From contig CM037877.1 in assembly GCA_021292165.1 (NCBI GenBank), forward strand, positions 209,292,715 to 209,356,714: DNA of 64,000 nt, read 5' to 3'. Every line of letters starts with the position of its first letter. Positions within the stretch are counted from its first letter, which is position 1. A model generated the notes under the pieces. It did not search any database and was not told the DNA's origin. It worked only from the letters and a program-made list of their open reading frames with translations. Both the position numbers and the translations under genes were made by a program. This document shows positions 42,924 through 53,145 of the stretch, in pieces. This stretch comes from Shinisaurus crocodilurus. Lineage: Eukaryota; Chordata; Lepidosauria; Squamata; Shinisauridae.

Positions 42924-43049
42924 TTTACATAAAAAAAAAAAGTTGGGGGTAGTGGAAAGCACCCTTTGCTAGCCTCTTGGCTAGAGTGGAAGCCCTTTTT
43001 GCCGCTCTCGCCAAGGGGCTCTGTGCCTTTTTGGCTTCTCAGTGAGTTA

Positions 43050-43245
43050 GCCTGTTGTCTGGATTCAGACAACACACTAAACCTTCTAGGGTTTTCTTAA
43101 CCCTACTGCAAGCCATGGCTTAGTAGGGTGGTTTATAAGCCACACCAGGTTGGCTTATAAACCACCATGCAGTGTTCAGATAACATGCTAAGCCACTCTG
43201 CCTCTTAACCTACTGAGGTTTGGCATGTTGTGTGAACCCAGTCCA
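43050..43245. mobile_element. ~195-bp palindromic MITE (GTTCAGACAACA family)
   Basis: Left GGATTCAGACAACACACTAA and right GGCATGTTGTGTGAACCCAG form degraded inverted ends. The inner arms GGTGGTTTATAAGCC and GGCTTATAAACCACC are perfect. Relatives: 7733, 34945, 42329 and 55388. Confidence 0.7.
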
Positions 43246-43492
43246 TGTATGTCTGACCAAAAGCTCGAATAATAAGGTAATGCTGAAAAGACAAAGTCCC
43301 AACAAATTTGCAGCTCTTTCCAATGGGCTGTTACACAACACACTCCCTTTCAAGGGGGAAACAAGCTGGGAGATGTTATTTTGGTGGTCTAATCTGAGTT
43401 ATAAATGGTCAGAAAATGGCATAAAAAAACAAGTAACAGGAGGCAGCCGACATTACATACAGCGCACATGAGTAACTGCCAGCATCACATTT

Positions 43493-43590
43493 AGGCTACA
43501 ATTCTGGGAGTATACCTGGGAGGATGTGCCATTGAACTCAGTCAGGCTTGCTTCTGACCTAGACATGCGTAGGACTGTAGTGTAATCTAA
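43493..43590. repeat. short MITE-like repeat
   Basis: TAGGCTACAATTCTGGGAG, CCATTGAACTCAGTCAGGC and GACATGCGTAGGACTGTAG follow the same order as at 25022. Confidence 0.6.
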
Positions 43591-43593
43591 TAC

Positions 43594-44370
43594 TGCCACT
43601 GTGCTAGTCAGGAACGGTGCAGGGCTGTTTGGCGCCCTAGGCCAAATTATATTTAGCGCCCCCCTCGTGCCGTGGGGGGGGGGCTCCGGAGCAAAGCAGC
43701 CCTGCTCTGCAACCCCCCCCCCCGCACCGCCGCCGCCACCACCACCTACCTTCCCCCCGCCCCCCGCTGCTGGCTGCTGCTGCTGCTGCTGCCGCCTCCT
43801 CCTCCGACGCGACGGGACCCCCGGGTTTTTTTTTTTTTGCCGGGGAAACCAGGGCAACAGGGCTGTTTAAGCCCTGTTGCCCTGGTTCCTCCCACCAAAA
43901 CAACGCCGGCGGGGCTCCGGAAATGACGGGAAGGTAGGTAGGTGGTTGGCGGGCGGACGCGCGCGCGGGGGGGGAGGTGCAGCGGCGGCGGCGGCAGCCG
44001 GCAAGCAGGGCGGGGAGGCACGGCGGAGGCGGCAGGCAGGGCAGGAGCACGTCGGAGGCGAGGAAGGGGCGCAGAAACTCTGCGCCCTCTTCCGCCACGC
44101 GCCCTAGGCAGCCGCCTGGGTCTGCCTAGCGGTAGCGCCGGCCCTGGTGCTAGTGGGAATGACCACAAGCACAATGGGAACGTAGTGCTTCCTAGCACAA
44201 CCAGAAACTATCCAAAACTGCTGCTGCTGAAATGGGACAAGTCAGTGGAGGTTGCGAGCTCCACTGACTTGTCCCATTTTGGAAGTGGTATTTTGGGGTA
44301 GTTTCTTGGGTTGCATTAACAAGTGCTACTTTCCCATTGTGCTAGTGTTTGTTCCCACTAGTGCAACATG
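43594..44370. mobile_element. ~230-bp palindromic MITE split by a hAT
   Basis: After removal of 43609-44154, the left arm CACTGTGCTAGTGGGAATG pairs with the right arm ending GTTCCCACTAGTGCAACATG. The inner arms AATGGGACAAGTCAGTGGAG and CTCCACTGACTTGTCCCATT are perfect around a short loop at 44256. Confidence 0.75.
43609..44146. mobile_element. 538-bp GC-rich hAT (CAGGGCCGGTGC family, long form)
   Basis: Ends CAGGAACGGTGCAGGGCTG and GGTAGCGCCGGCCCTG. GTGCTAGT flanks exactly on both sides (43601-43608 and 44147-44154). The ends match the 154-165-bp family members. The interior is extremely GC-rich with CCG/CGG and poly-Ala/Pro/Gly-type codon runs on both strands, a CAACAGGGCTGTTTAAGCCC palindrome near 43856, and many CpGs. 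The long open frames are compositional and not family-like. The interior may be captured CpG-island DNA or the ancestral body of the family. Confidence 0.9.
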
Positions 44371-45074
44371 TTTACAGCTGGTGATTGCCAGCATTCGGTA
44401 CTGGCCCAGCTCTCCTAAATTGGATATGCAAAATCCAGACCTGTGGAATCTTTAGGGAGAAGGGACAGACCTGAGTCCATTCCCCTTCTAATAATTTAAG
44501 CAGTGTTTAGGCAGAGCAATCAGTTGGTGGGGTGAGAATGTCCAGATTTATTTAATTTATTTATTTTTTAAAAAAGCTCTTTAATCAACTCCGCGTTTCT
44601 AATTCCAGATATTTGTTAAATGGTTCAAGGTAAAGGAATAAGAGATAGCAGACTGCATGTAAAGAACATAAACAGTAATTTTCTAACACTATTTGAACCA
44701 ATTCATCACTCACAAAGATAAACAGTGTCTTTTACATGCATCATTACACAGGACTCTCCTTGATGTTAAAGCTAGCTGCTATCATGCACTGTTCTTCAGG
44801 ACAAGCAGAGGCAAAATACTAAAGAAATACCATGCACCCCATTTTACAGTGTATTCCAGAAGGGGTATGATTGACCGGGGGGGGGGCATCCAGCAAACCA
44901 AGAGGTGTTCAAGGAAGTGTGATGTGCTTGCTCATAGGCTAAGTGCCGCATGGATGTTTTAGAACTTTGTCCCTCACAGAAACAAAGGAAAGAGAGGTGT
45001 GAATAGGGAAAGACCCCCTCTTGGTGTCCTGTCAGATGAAGGGGGAAACCATCCTCTTGTGTATTTGTGCAAAA
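44371..45074. other. unassigned sequence
   Basis: No assignment. A G-run lies at 44877-44887. Confidence 0.35.
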
Positions 45075-45369
45075 GCTGTCCCGAGGCATTTTGCTGCCTG
45101 AGGCAAAGGACTCTCCATTTCACATACAGAAGCCAACTGGAACTGCAGCTAAATCTTTCTTCAATACTGGCAATGGGGTAGTGTCCTCCAGCACACCCAA
45201 GGGCAGCGGGCTAGTTAAGGTCCACAGGAAAAGCCACACAGCTCTGTCCTCCAAGACAGGAGAATAGCAAGGGGACTCGGGAGGAACATCCGGGGCACTG
45301 CTGTCATGGTCCCCCAACATCTGCCACCTGAGGCAGTTGCCATTCCACCTAATTGTAGATCCAGCCCTG
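45075..45369. mobile_element. hAT-like repeat, degraded
   Basis: The right end AATTGTAGATCCAGCCCTG with CTGCCACCTGAGGCAGTTGC mirrors the left-side words GCTGCCTGAGGCAAAGG. The CCTGAGGCAG motif is shared with 52430. The left terminus is not resolved. Confidence 0.45.
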
Positions 45370-45638
45370 AACCAGGGATCTACATGCTTCCCTTGCGTAG
45401 TTGTACCAAACTGATAATGAGTACTTCTCAGCCATTTTGCCCACCTTAAACAGCTGTCTTGTATCAGCTATATTTTGGGAGTGAGGTAAATTTATTTTGT
45501 GGGGGGGAGAGAAAATTGGAGCAGTAACCATTTTGTTTTCCCCAGAAAGTTATGTTCTGCAGTGCATTTTGAAATTTGGGAAATAGAAAAAATGGTGGCC
45601 TTCTTTGTCACTCACTAGGGGCTGCCATTGGATATATA

Positions 45639-45917
45639 AGCCAGTGTGGCGTAGTGGTGAGAGTGTTGGACTGGGATGTGGGAGATGCAGGTTCTAGTCC
45701 CCGCTCGGCCATGAAGCTCACTGGGTGACTTTGGGCCAGTCACTGACTCTCAGCCTAACCTACCTCACAGGGTTGTTGTGAGGATAAAATGGAGAGGAGT
45801 AAGAGGATTGTGTAAGCCACCTTGGGTTCCTTGCAGGAAAAAAGGCGGGGGTAGAAATATAATAAAATAAATAAATAAATAAATACCGGTAAATATAGAT
45901 AAATAAATAAATAAATA
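45639..45917 (+). mobile_element. Sauria-type SINE with probable target duplication
   Basis: Head GCCAGTGTGGCGTAGTGGTG, B-box region GGTTCTAGTCCCCGCTC, body CACTGGGTGACTTTGGG, and an expanded (AATA)n tail. CATTGGATATAT precedes the head and CATTTGGATATGT follows the tail, a slightly diverged duplication of about 11 bp. Confidence 0.9.
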
Positions 45918-46646
45918 TAGCATTTGGATATGTACAGACAAAAACACATTTTTACAGAGTGGGTAGATCATACCCCCAGCACCTCATTTTATTTGAGAGG
46001 TGCAATGTTAAATACCCCTCCAAAGAAAGGACAGTGATTGAAGAAGGCTTGTTAAAAATAAAATGTCATAGTGTGCTGTTCTATGCAACCCTATTTGTAA
46101 ACTTAAGGAACTAGGGAAAGTGTTTGTTTTGGATTTTAAAAAAATTAAGAATGGTTTGCAACACAAAATGCTTTATTTGAAAGCAGACCCAAAGGTTTAA
46201 AAGCCTGTGGAAGAAGGGGAATAATAGATTAACAGCGCAATCCTATGCATGTCTAATCAGAAATAACCCCATTGAGTTCAAAGAGGTTTACACTCAAGTA
46301 AACATGCTGAAGCATCAACAAAATGATTTGGGGAAACCAGTCTGGGGAAGGGGCCATGTATGAAATCTTTTCTCCTGGAATTACTGGGTCAATTTCACAA
46401 AGTTTTGGTCAAATCACCATTTCTCCCAGCACTATTCTCCTGCTTGGCCATAGGGCAGGAAAGATTTTATGGCAGACAAGGGATTTATTTATATTTTTTA
46501 GCAGGGGAAGAGGGAGTGTGCTGCGATTTGTCACAGATGTCTTAATCAATTTCCTTGGGCAGCTAGTTGGTTAAGCCTGGCTCTGCAGGAGATGTGGCAA
46601 TCAAGACTAGATATAACCTTGCCTGTGTCTTGACTAGGTGTGGAGC
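45918..46646. other. unassigned, with one short MITE fragment
   Basis: At 46229-46315 GCGCAATCCTATGCATGTC, CCCATTGAGTTCAAAG and AGTAAACATGC mark a short MITE-like repeat. Elsewhere nothing is recognised. Confidence 0.45.
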
Positions 46647-46810
46647 CAGGGCCGGTGCTACCATTAGGCCAACTAGGCAGCTGCCTAGGGCGCAGGGCTA
46701 AAGGGGGCGCCAGAAATAGGGAGGGAGGGCTCAAGTGGGATGGGGGGGCACTAAATATCTGATCTTGCCTAGGGTACCAAACTGAACCAAACTGCCTTGC
46801 ACCGGCCCTG
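46647..46810. mobile_element. hAT MITE (CAGGGCCGGTGC family)
   Basis: CAGGGCCGGTGCTACCATTA to TGCACCGGCCCTG. TGTGGAGC flanks exactly (46639-46646 and 46811-46818). AACTGAACC is duplicated near the right end. Confidence 0.95.
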
Positions 46811-46976
46811 TGTGGAGCCCAGGGGAAGCAGACTTTAACATAGCACTCACTGTCTGTTCTAGGTCACATCAGGACCCTGGATAGCACGCTGCAGGAAGTT
46901 CTGGCTGTAGGATTCTCATTCTCCCATAAGGAGCTGGTGTCCCAGCAAAGGCTTACAGTCCAGTGAGGCCTTATAT

Positions 46977-47083
46977 CAGTGTTCTCCAACCTTGGGTCCC
47001 CAGATGTTTTTGGCCTACAACTCCCAGCATGCCCCAGCCAGCTATGCCAAAAACATCTGGGGACCCAAGGTTGGAGAACACTG
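46977..47083. mobile_element. 107-bp palindromic hAT MITE (CAGTGTTCTCCAACC family)
   Basis: Same ends and length as 15988-16094. CCTTATAT flanks exactly (46969-46976 and 47084-47091). The two copies differ by only a few bases, mostly at the centre. Confidence 0.95.
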
Positions 47084-47091
47084 CCTTATAT

Positions 47092-48521
47092 TAAGAAGGC
47101 CTGCTCTTTCAGTGGCTCCACCCCTGCCGAATACCGACCGCAGTTCTTGATGGGTTGGTGCCTCTTTCTGCAGTCTCATGCACCCACATAGTTAACGGTC
47201 AGGAGAAGCTGCAGGGGATCATCCTCGTGGTTAGATGATGGCAGAGCAACATCCTTAGGCTGGGACAGATTAGAAGGGGGTCTTGAGGGTGATCTGTGAC
47301 CCATCTCAATCTGAGTCTTCCTCGGAGTAATGCTGAGCCTCAGAACCAGGGGACGGGACAGCCTGGCCTTTCGGAACATAGATATACCCTCGCCACACCA
47401 CCAGCAGCAGCGGCATCTCAATGTCTGCTTGAGCTACAAACACCACCATAACCCAACCTCCTTAACATATTACCAGTTGGTGACTCCTTCTGCCTCCACC
47501 ATGACCATTATACTGAGTAACAAAACATTGCTGGGCTGGGAGCTTCGTATGATATTATCTGATGCCATAGCTCAGCTGCTGTTGTAAAGAGGCAGGTTAG
47601 GAAGCCAGCAGGAATGGGGTGAATGTTCCCATATAGCTATTTTATTTCGTTACTTTGTGGCTGTTTCACAGCAACTATAAAAGCTGGTCATAAATCAGTG
47701 CCTGTACTATAAAATACAGGGACAGACATAGTTAGATGAATCCCAAAGAGCCCAGTCCTCTGGCAGCCCCCAGGGTAGGGCTCCTCTCCCCTTTCTGTCT
47801 TTATAGCCACCTTGTGAGAGAAGAAGTAATAGGGGTGAAGAGAGTTGATGGAAGAGCTCATTATAGGAACACATAGACTTGGCCACAGGCTCAATGCCAC
47901 CGCTGGGTTTTGGGAGGTGTTCTTTTTATTATTATTTTTTACAGGAGACGTTTTGCATTGCAGGAATTTTACATCCCTCCCCTTTCCCTCGTCAAATTTA
48001 TGGGCAGGCAATTGGCATGGGGTGGGGGAAATAAACTCTTTATAAGAGCATGGTGTTAGTGTTCTGTTTGTTTTTTAATGTGATTACACTGCCTGATATA
48101 TTCATAGCTCAAGTGCCTTCTTTTAAGAGTCAATTTTTTATTATTTGATAGTCAGACCCAAATTCAATTAAAGGGCTGCTGCTATGGAAATCCAGTTTGC
48201 TGCATGTTTTAGGGAAGGACAGTCATTTTTATTGGACTTTGTTCACTGGGGCTACAATCTAGCACACAAGTCATGTGCACTCCAGTCTTGCTGAAATCAG
48301 TGGGATGTAAGCATGCATTCACTTTCTCCCAGTTGCAGCCTTAGGGCAAGACCAGGCAGGACTTTGTGCATCGGTGCAAACCGCGGTTGATATTATTCAC
48401 ACCGGGAAGGGGCACAATTTTCACTGCATCTTGTGGTATGTCACTGTGCTCCTTCTCTTGTTTTTAAAACACAAAATCTTGTAATCTGTGAAACAATAGT
48501 GCAGCTTTAGGGCAAATGGTC
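47092..48521. other. mostly unassigned sequence
   Basis: A diverged short MITE-like block lies at 48252-48345 (CTACAATCTAGCACAC, GTTGCAGCCTTAGGGC). The rest shows no exon or repeat signature. Confidence 0.35.
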
Positions 48522-48536
48522 TGAAATTGTGGATGG

Positions 48537-49676
48537 TCCCCGTTAACTCTGGTAGTGGTCATGGAGGACTTTCCAGAAAATGTAAGACATATAGAAGCAA
48601 TACTAAGGAGAAAAAAGGTGATTAAATTAATGGATTGGGTGGGAAAATTGAAGACTAGAGAACATATAATAGAAATAGTAGGAAGAGGGAGAATTTCATA
48701 GTTAAATTCAATGCAATTGGAACTGTGGTTAAAGAAGTGGAGGACAAGAATGGACAGCGAAAGAGAACTAACCAATTTTGAAAAGACAGTTTTGACTAGA
48801 GAAGCTATAGAAGGTAATGTTTCAACAAGAGGTACAACAAAGGTTTTATATACGATGTTACAAAAAGAAGAAGAGCATAAAGATTCTCTTAAACTGTTAT
48901 GGGATAATGAATTTGATGAGGAAATATCGAAACAAAGTTGGAAAAATATCTGGGATAGACGTATTGTAAGAGTTATGTCAACTAGGATAAAAGAGAACTT
49001 TTATAAAGTGGTATGGAATGGTATTCAACTCCAGTAAGATTAAATCGGATAGATAACAATTGCTCCGCATTGTGTTGGAGAGGATGTAATGCAAAAAGTA
49101 CATATGCCCACATGTGGTGGAGCTGTAAAAATGTTCTGGAATTTTGGCAGAAAGTATTTGCAGAAATATCAGAAATAATTGGAATGGAATTAGAAGTCTG
49201 CCCAAAATTAGCATTGTTAACAATTACAGAAAAGTTAGTTTGTTTAAAAAATACAAAATAATTGATTGTGAATTTGTTAACAGCAGCTAAATTAATGATA
49301 GCTAGGAAGTGGAAGGTTCAACATGTCTTTTCAATTACTGAATGGTATAAAGAAGTATGGGATAGTGCGCTAAATGATAAATTAACTTGTAATATTAAGT
49401 GTCAAAAAGGACACTTGGAGAAAGACACTTATGTGAACATTTGGGGTAAATTTTTGGATTATGTGTTGGTGAAGGGGAAGGGGAACAAACCTTGTCAAGA
49501 TTTGTTATATTTTTGGAATATAGAATAATATCATATATATATATATAGGGGGAGAAATATAACTTGGTCCCAAGAGGTGGGGGGTGCACAATGTTTATGT
49601 TGTGTTTTTGTTGTATTCATTAGTAGATGTAAGATTTCAAAAAAATTTAATAAAACATTTTTTTTTAAAAAAAAAA
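48537..49676 (+). mobile_element. L1 LINE, 5'-truncated, with 15-bp target duplication
   Basis: Encodes the C-terminal part of L1 ORF2 in successive frames. A KSWKNIWDRR-like region spans about 48711-49037. Then WYSTPVRLNRI, CWRGCNAKSTYAHMWWSCK (the CCHC-like Cys/His region typical of L1 ORF2 C-termini) and FWQKVF follow, with a stop at 49259-49261 before VNLLTAAKLMIARKWK. A frameshift near 49020 and that stop inactivate it. An AATAAAAC signal and an A-rich tail follow. TGAAATTGTGGATGG (48522-48536) and TGAAACTGTGGATGG (49677-49691) are the target duplication, with one difference. Confidence 0.92.
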
Positions 49677-49756
49677 TGAAACTGTGGATGGAACCCTTCA
49701 GTTGTTCTTCTTTCTGGCCAGTGTCCTGTCTCTTCAATATTTGACCCCTGTTAACA

Positions 49757-50011
49757 ACAATACCAGCTCCAGGTCTTGTGGGGGCCTTGGACAAGCTGCT
49801 CTCAATGCTTCCCCTCAGCCTCCCCTACAATTGCCCACCTGCAGTGAACAGCAGTGGCATCAGCTGCTCCTCCTCCTCCCCACTGCTGGCTAATGCTCTC
49901 CCTCCGGGCCAGCAGCAAGGCCAAGGAACTGCGGTGGTCAGTGAGCCTCCTGCCTAAGCAATGGGCCTTGGTAGGTGCCTAACAGTGCTGAACCCTGATG
50001 CCAGCCCCACT
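49757..50011. mobile_element. hAT MITE (CCAGCTCCAGG family)
   Basis: ATACCAGCTCCAGGTCTTG to TGATGCCAGCCCCA matches 33676-34024 in the same orientation. TGTTAACA and TGTTAAAA at the two edges match at 7 of 8, with boundary uncertainty of 1-2 bp. Confidence 0.7.
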
Positions 50012-50178
50012 TGTTAAAATGTTAGTGATGAATCTGAACCATTGCATTTGTGAACCCATTCAGCTTGGCACCTTGTTAATTACATCTGCTAATTTCTTCT
50101 ACCAGAAGCTGTACTGGCTACTTTACAATCTTGGGCTTATCTGTAATAATCTGAGCATTATGGCATTACATTTAAAGA

Positions 50179-50236
50179 TGATGATGATGACGATGATGAC
50201 GATGATGATGATAATGATAATGATGATGATGATGAT
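50179..50236. repeat. (GAT)n imperfect trinucleotide repeat
   Basis: About 19 GAT/GAC/AAT units. Translates to a spurious poly-Met run. Confidence 0.95.
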
Positions 50237-50439
50237 GGGCTGGAGTAAGCCTCAAGCCTTAGACTTCTCTTTGCAGTTCCTTTCTGCTTCAGCAATAAAT
50301 AGTTTTTTTCTTAGTCTGTGCTTAAAGCGAGCACAAGTTTTCTTTACATACAAAGGGGTTCTTATACAAAACTGATAACTTCATGAGCCTGTATCACAGT
50401 AATTGCCCTCCTTTTCTTTCTTTCTTTTTGCAAACTGGA

Positions 50440-50695
50440 TCTTATTTTATTTATTTATTTATTTATTTATTATATTTATACCCCACCTTTTTTCCTGCAA
50501 GGAACCCAAGGCGGCTTACATAATCCTCCTCCTCCTCTCTGTTTTATCCTCACAACAACCATGTGAGGTAGGTTAGGCTGAGAGTCAGTGACTGGCCCAA
50601 AGTCACCCAGTGAGTTTCATGGCCAAGCAGGGACTAGAACCCGGATCTCCCACATCCCAGTCCAACACTCTCACCACTACGCCACACTGGCTCTC
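50440..50695 (-). mobile_element. Sauria-type SINE, full length, inverted
   Basis: Complement of the Sauria SINE from the (AATA)n tail at 50440-50472, through CACTGGCTTTGGG-type body words (seen here as CCCAAAGTCACCCAGTGAG), to the head GAGCCAGTGTGGCGTAGTGG ending at 50694. Well preserved. Confidence 0.92.
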
Positions 50696-50904
50696 ATTTA
50701 TTGAGAGGTATGTGGATGCATATGGTAAGTGTCCAATGATTAAACAAAATTAACATTTAAAAACTCCTACACCTTCAATTTAAGGAAGAAGCATGTATGT
50801 ATAGAAAACTATGGAGAACTGGTCAAGACAAAATGTGGATGCAAGTTGTCAGAGGCTGGCACTCATTTAGGCACCAAACCTAAGGCAATGTGTATGTGTG
50901 TGCA

Positions 50905-50985
50905 GTATAATCCTGCGCATGTTTCCTCAGAATTAAATTCCCTGAGCTCCATGAGACTGACTCCCTCATAGAACTGCAATCTTAG
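50905..50985. repeat. short MITE-like fragment
   Basis: ATAATCCTGCGCATGTTTCC, CTCCATGAGACTGAC and ACTGCAATCTTAGC follow the family order. Diverged. Confidence 0.4.
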
Positions 50986-51512
50986 CTGATGATATCCAGC
51001 TTCACTGACTCCTGGTCTGTTTCTGGGCACAATTCAAAGTGCTGGTTATGTCCTATATGGCTTAGGACCAGGTACCTGAAAGACTCCCTTCTCCCATATA
51101 GGCCTGCCCAGGTTTTAAGATCCTTAAGAGAGGCCCTTCTTTCAGTACCGCCACCTTCAGAGGCATGTTTGGTGATGACACAAGAGAGGGCCTTCTCAGT
51201 GGCTGCTCCCAGGCTACAGAACTCCCTGCCGCGGGAGGTTAGGTTGGCTCTCTCTCTGCTGGCCTGCTGGCCGGCCAATGCATTCTTATTCAAGCAGGCC
51301 TTTGGCATGTAAGCTGATCTGTCGGTTGGGTTCTGTTTTTATTTTGTTATTGTTGTATTTTTATTTGTGTTTTTAATGTATTTGTTTTATTACTGTTTTA
51401 ATCAAGTTTTATTTTTTTTAAATGTTTTAGTTCCTATAATTGTAAGCTGCCTTGAGTGCCATTTTCACGGTAGAAAGGCAGGGTACAAATCAAATAAATA
51501 AACAATAGCTGC
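50986..51512 (+). mobile_element. L2 LINE 3' end with 3' UTR
   Basis: On the plus strand, FLGTIQSAGYVLYGLGPGT-like decayed sequence leads into AFSVAAPRLQNSLPREVRLA and FKQAFGM-stop (51312), then about 190 bp of T-rich UTR, GTAAGCTGCCTTGAGTGCC, AAAGGCAGGGTACAAATC and AAATAAATAAA. It gives the normal L2 3' structure for comparison with the 35.4-kb copy that lacks it. Confidence 0.85.
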
Positions 51513-51696
51513 ACCCAGCCACTATGCACTATTCTGAGGCAGATCTTCAAAGGAGTTTTATATGAAGGTCAGTGGTAGAGCAGCTGCTTCACGCAGAAGG
51601 ACCCAGGTACATTCCCTGGCATTGCCAGCTAGAAGGATTGGATTGCAGCTAATGAGAAAGACCTTTGTCAGAGATTCTGGAGAGACTGCCACTCAT

Positions 51697-52061
51697 AGGA
51701 ACATATCAAGTTTCCTATACCAAATCAAACCATCAGTCCATCTATCTCAGACAGTACTGACCAGGACCGGTGCAAGGCAGTTTGGTGCCCTAGGCAAGAT
51801 CAGATATTTAGCGCCCCCCCTTCCCACTTGAGAGCGCTGTATTTTTTTTCAAGGCATTTCTGGCGCCCCCTTTAGCCTTGCGCCCTAGGCAGCTGCCTAG
51901 TTGGCCTAATGGTAGCACCGGCCCTGGTACTGACTCTACACTGACTGGCAGTGGCTCTCCAGGGTCTCAGACAGGGGTCTTTCCCGACCCTTCCTGGAGA
52001 TGCCAGGGTCATTGAATCTGGGACCTTCTGCAGGCAAAGCATGTCCTCTACCACTGAACCT
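51697..52061 (-). mobile_element. tRNA-like SINE of the same family, inverted, inside the outer SINE
   Basis: Complement of the family: the tail AACATATCAAGTTTCCTATA starts it, CTGACTGGCAGTGGCTCTCC is the body, and GGGACCTTCTGCAGGCAAAG with CTACCACTGAACC is the head. It is itself split by the hAT at 51762-51926. Confidence 0.75.
51762..51926. mobile_element. hAT MITE (CAGGGCCGGTGC family) inside the inner SINE
   Basis: CAGGACCGGTGCAAGGCAG to AGCACCGGCCCTG. GTACTGAC flanks exactly (51754-51761 and 51927-51934). 165 bp, nearly identical to the copy in the CR1 at 9812. Confidence 0.95.
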
Positions 52062-52090
52062 AGATGGACGAATAGTCTGACCTGGTATAA

Positions 52091-52226
52091 CAGGGTTGGG
52101 CAACTTGTGACTCTCCTGGTGTTTTAGCCTACAACTCCCATTAGCCTTCCCCGTTGGCTATGCTGGCTAGGGCCGATGGGAATTGTAGGCCAAAACATCT
52201 GGAGGGCTACAAGTTGCCCACCACTG
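52091..52226. mobile_element. hAT MITE (GGGCAACTTG family) inside the outer SINE tail
   Basis: CAGGGTTGGGCAACTTGTG to CTACAAGTTGCCCACCACTG. TGGTATAA flanks exactly (52083-52090 and 52227-52234). Removing it joins CTGACCTGGTATAA to GACAGCTTCC, restoring the SINE tail. Confidence 0.95.
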
Positions 52227-52397
52227 TGGTATAAGACAGCTTCCTATATTCCTAACTACTGTAAGGGCAGATCTTGAGCACATCTTCAGATATGCAGACT
52301 AAACTTTAGAGCATTGGGGATATGATTCATACTGACATGCATTGATTTGCAAGATCAACTCGATGCCTTTAAAATGTAATTAGAAAATGAATGGAGG

Positions 52398-52645
52398 CAG
52401 GGCTGGCCCTACTAATAGCAGAGTGAAGCAGTCGCCTCAGGCAGCAGATGCAGGGAGGTGGCAGCAAGGTGTTGAAGGAGAGATCTGTGTGCCGTGCAAC
52501 CTGCTCTGCATCCCCCAAGTTAGCCTGCTTTAACATTTAAGACAGATTCATCTGTCAGTCCAGTCAATGTTTGTAGATGGAATGGGCGTGAGTGCCATCC
52601 TGTTCTTCACGTCGGGCAGCAAAAAGTCTTGGGCCCACCTTGCAT
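52398..52645. mobile_element. hAT-like repeat, degraded
   Basis: Starts CAGGGCTGGCCCTACTAATA and contains GTCGCCTCAGGCAGCAGATG, related to 45075 and, through GGCAGCAAGGTGTTG, to 1653. The right end is not resolved. Confidence 0.45.
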
Positions 52646-52649
52646 AGAG

Positions 52650-53145
52650 GTTAAGGCTATCAATGGCTACCAGTCATAATGGCTATATACTGCTTTCAGA
52701 GTTGTTTCCAGATTAGGCTTTTATCACATCATTGCCCTGCCTCATTCACAGAATTTTATTGGGGGTGGGGGGGGTGTTTCCAGACACCATCATTTTCTTC
52801 TCGTAACTCTCCACATTTCCCCACCACGTCTTCTGACTTTTTTCTTGCCTCTGAAAATCTGTTAAGGTAAAAAAAAGAAGGAATTGCTGCAGAATGACTT
52901 CTGACTTATAGAATTGCTGCAGAATGACTTATGACCCCTTGTCTGGAAGCAACCTAGGCTCAAAGGTAGCATGCTTGTGGATACCAGTTGCTGGGAAATG
53001 ACAGCAGGGGAGGGGGCTATTGCCTTCATGTCTTGTTTGCGGGCTTCCCATAAACATCTGATTGGCCACTTTGGGAAACACAATACTGGACTAGATGGGG
53101 TTTTGGTCTGATTCAGCAGGGCTCTTATGCTTTTATGTTAAGGAG
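52650..53145 (+). mobile_element. CR1-B 3' UTR, interrupted
   Basis: AAGGCTATCAATGGCTACCA and ATAATGGCTATATACTGC begin the UTR. It resumes with TACCAGTTGCTGGGAAATG at 52983 and ends GGCTCTTATGCTTTTATG. The intervening about 260 bp are foreign and include a 21-bp direct duplication built on AATTGCTGCAGAATGACTT (near 52881 and 52910). Confidence 0.75.

Larger units (their letters stand above)
51557..52257 (+). mobile_element. tRNA-like SINE (CR1-B tail), outer copy of a nest
   Basis: The head GGTCAGTGGTAGAGCAGCTG and B-box-like region CCAGGTACATTCCC open at 51567. The body runs to about 51693 (CTGGAGAGACTGCCACTCA). After the inserted elements the tail continues with TAGATGGACGAATAGTCTG, CTGGTATAA and GACAGCTTCCTATATTCC. 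The continuity of head, body and tail in one orientation shows that one SINE was split. Confidence 0.75.

Noticed and set aside
43453..44301. Several overlapping long ORFs of 76-153 codons rich in Ala, Pro, Gly and Arg
   Set aside because: They occur in multiple frames on both strands of a GC-rich hAT interior with low-complexity CCG runs. No frame has domain-like composition, so they are compositional artefacts.
49530..49548. (AT)n tract as a regulatory signal
   Set aside because: It lies in the L1 3' UTR next to its tail and is simple sequence.
50170..50240. Poly-Met/Ile run in an apparent 125-codon ORF
   Set aside because: Produced by the (GAT)n repeat.
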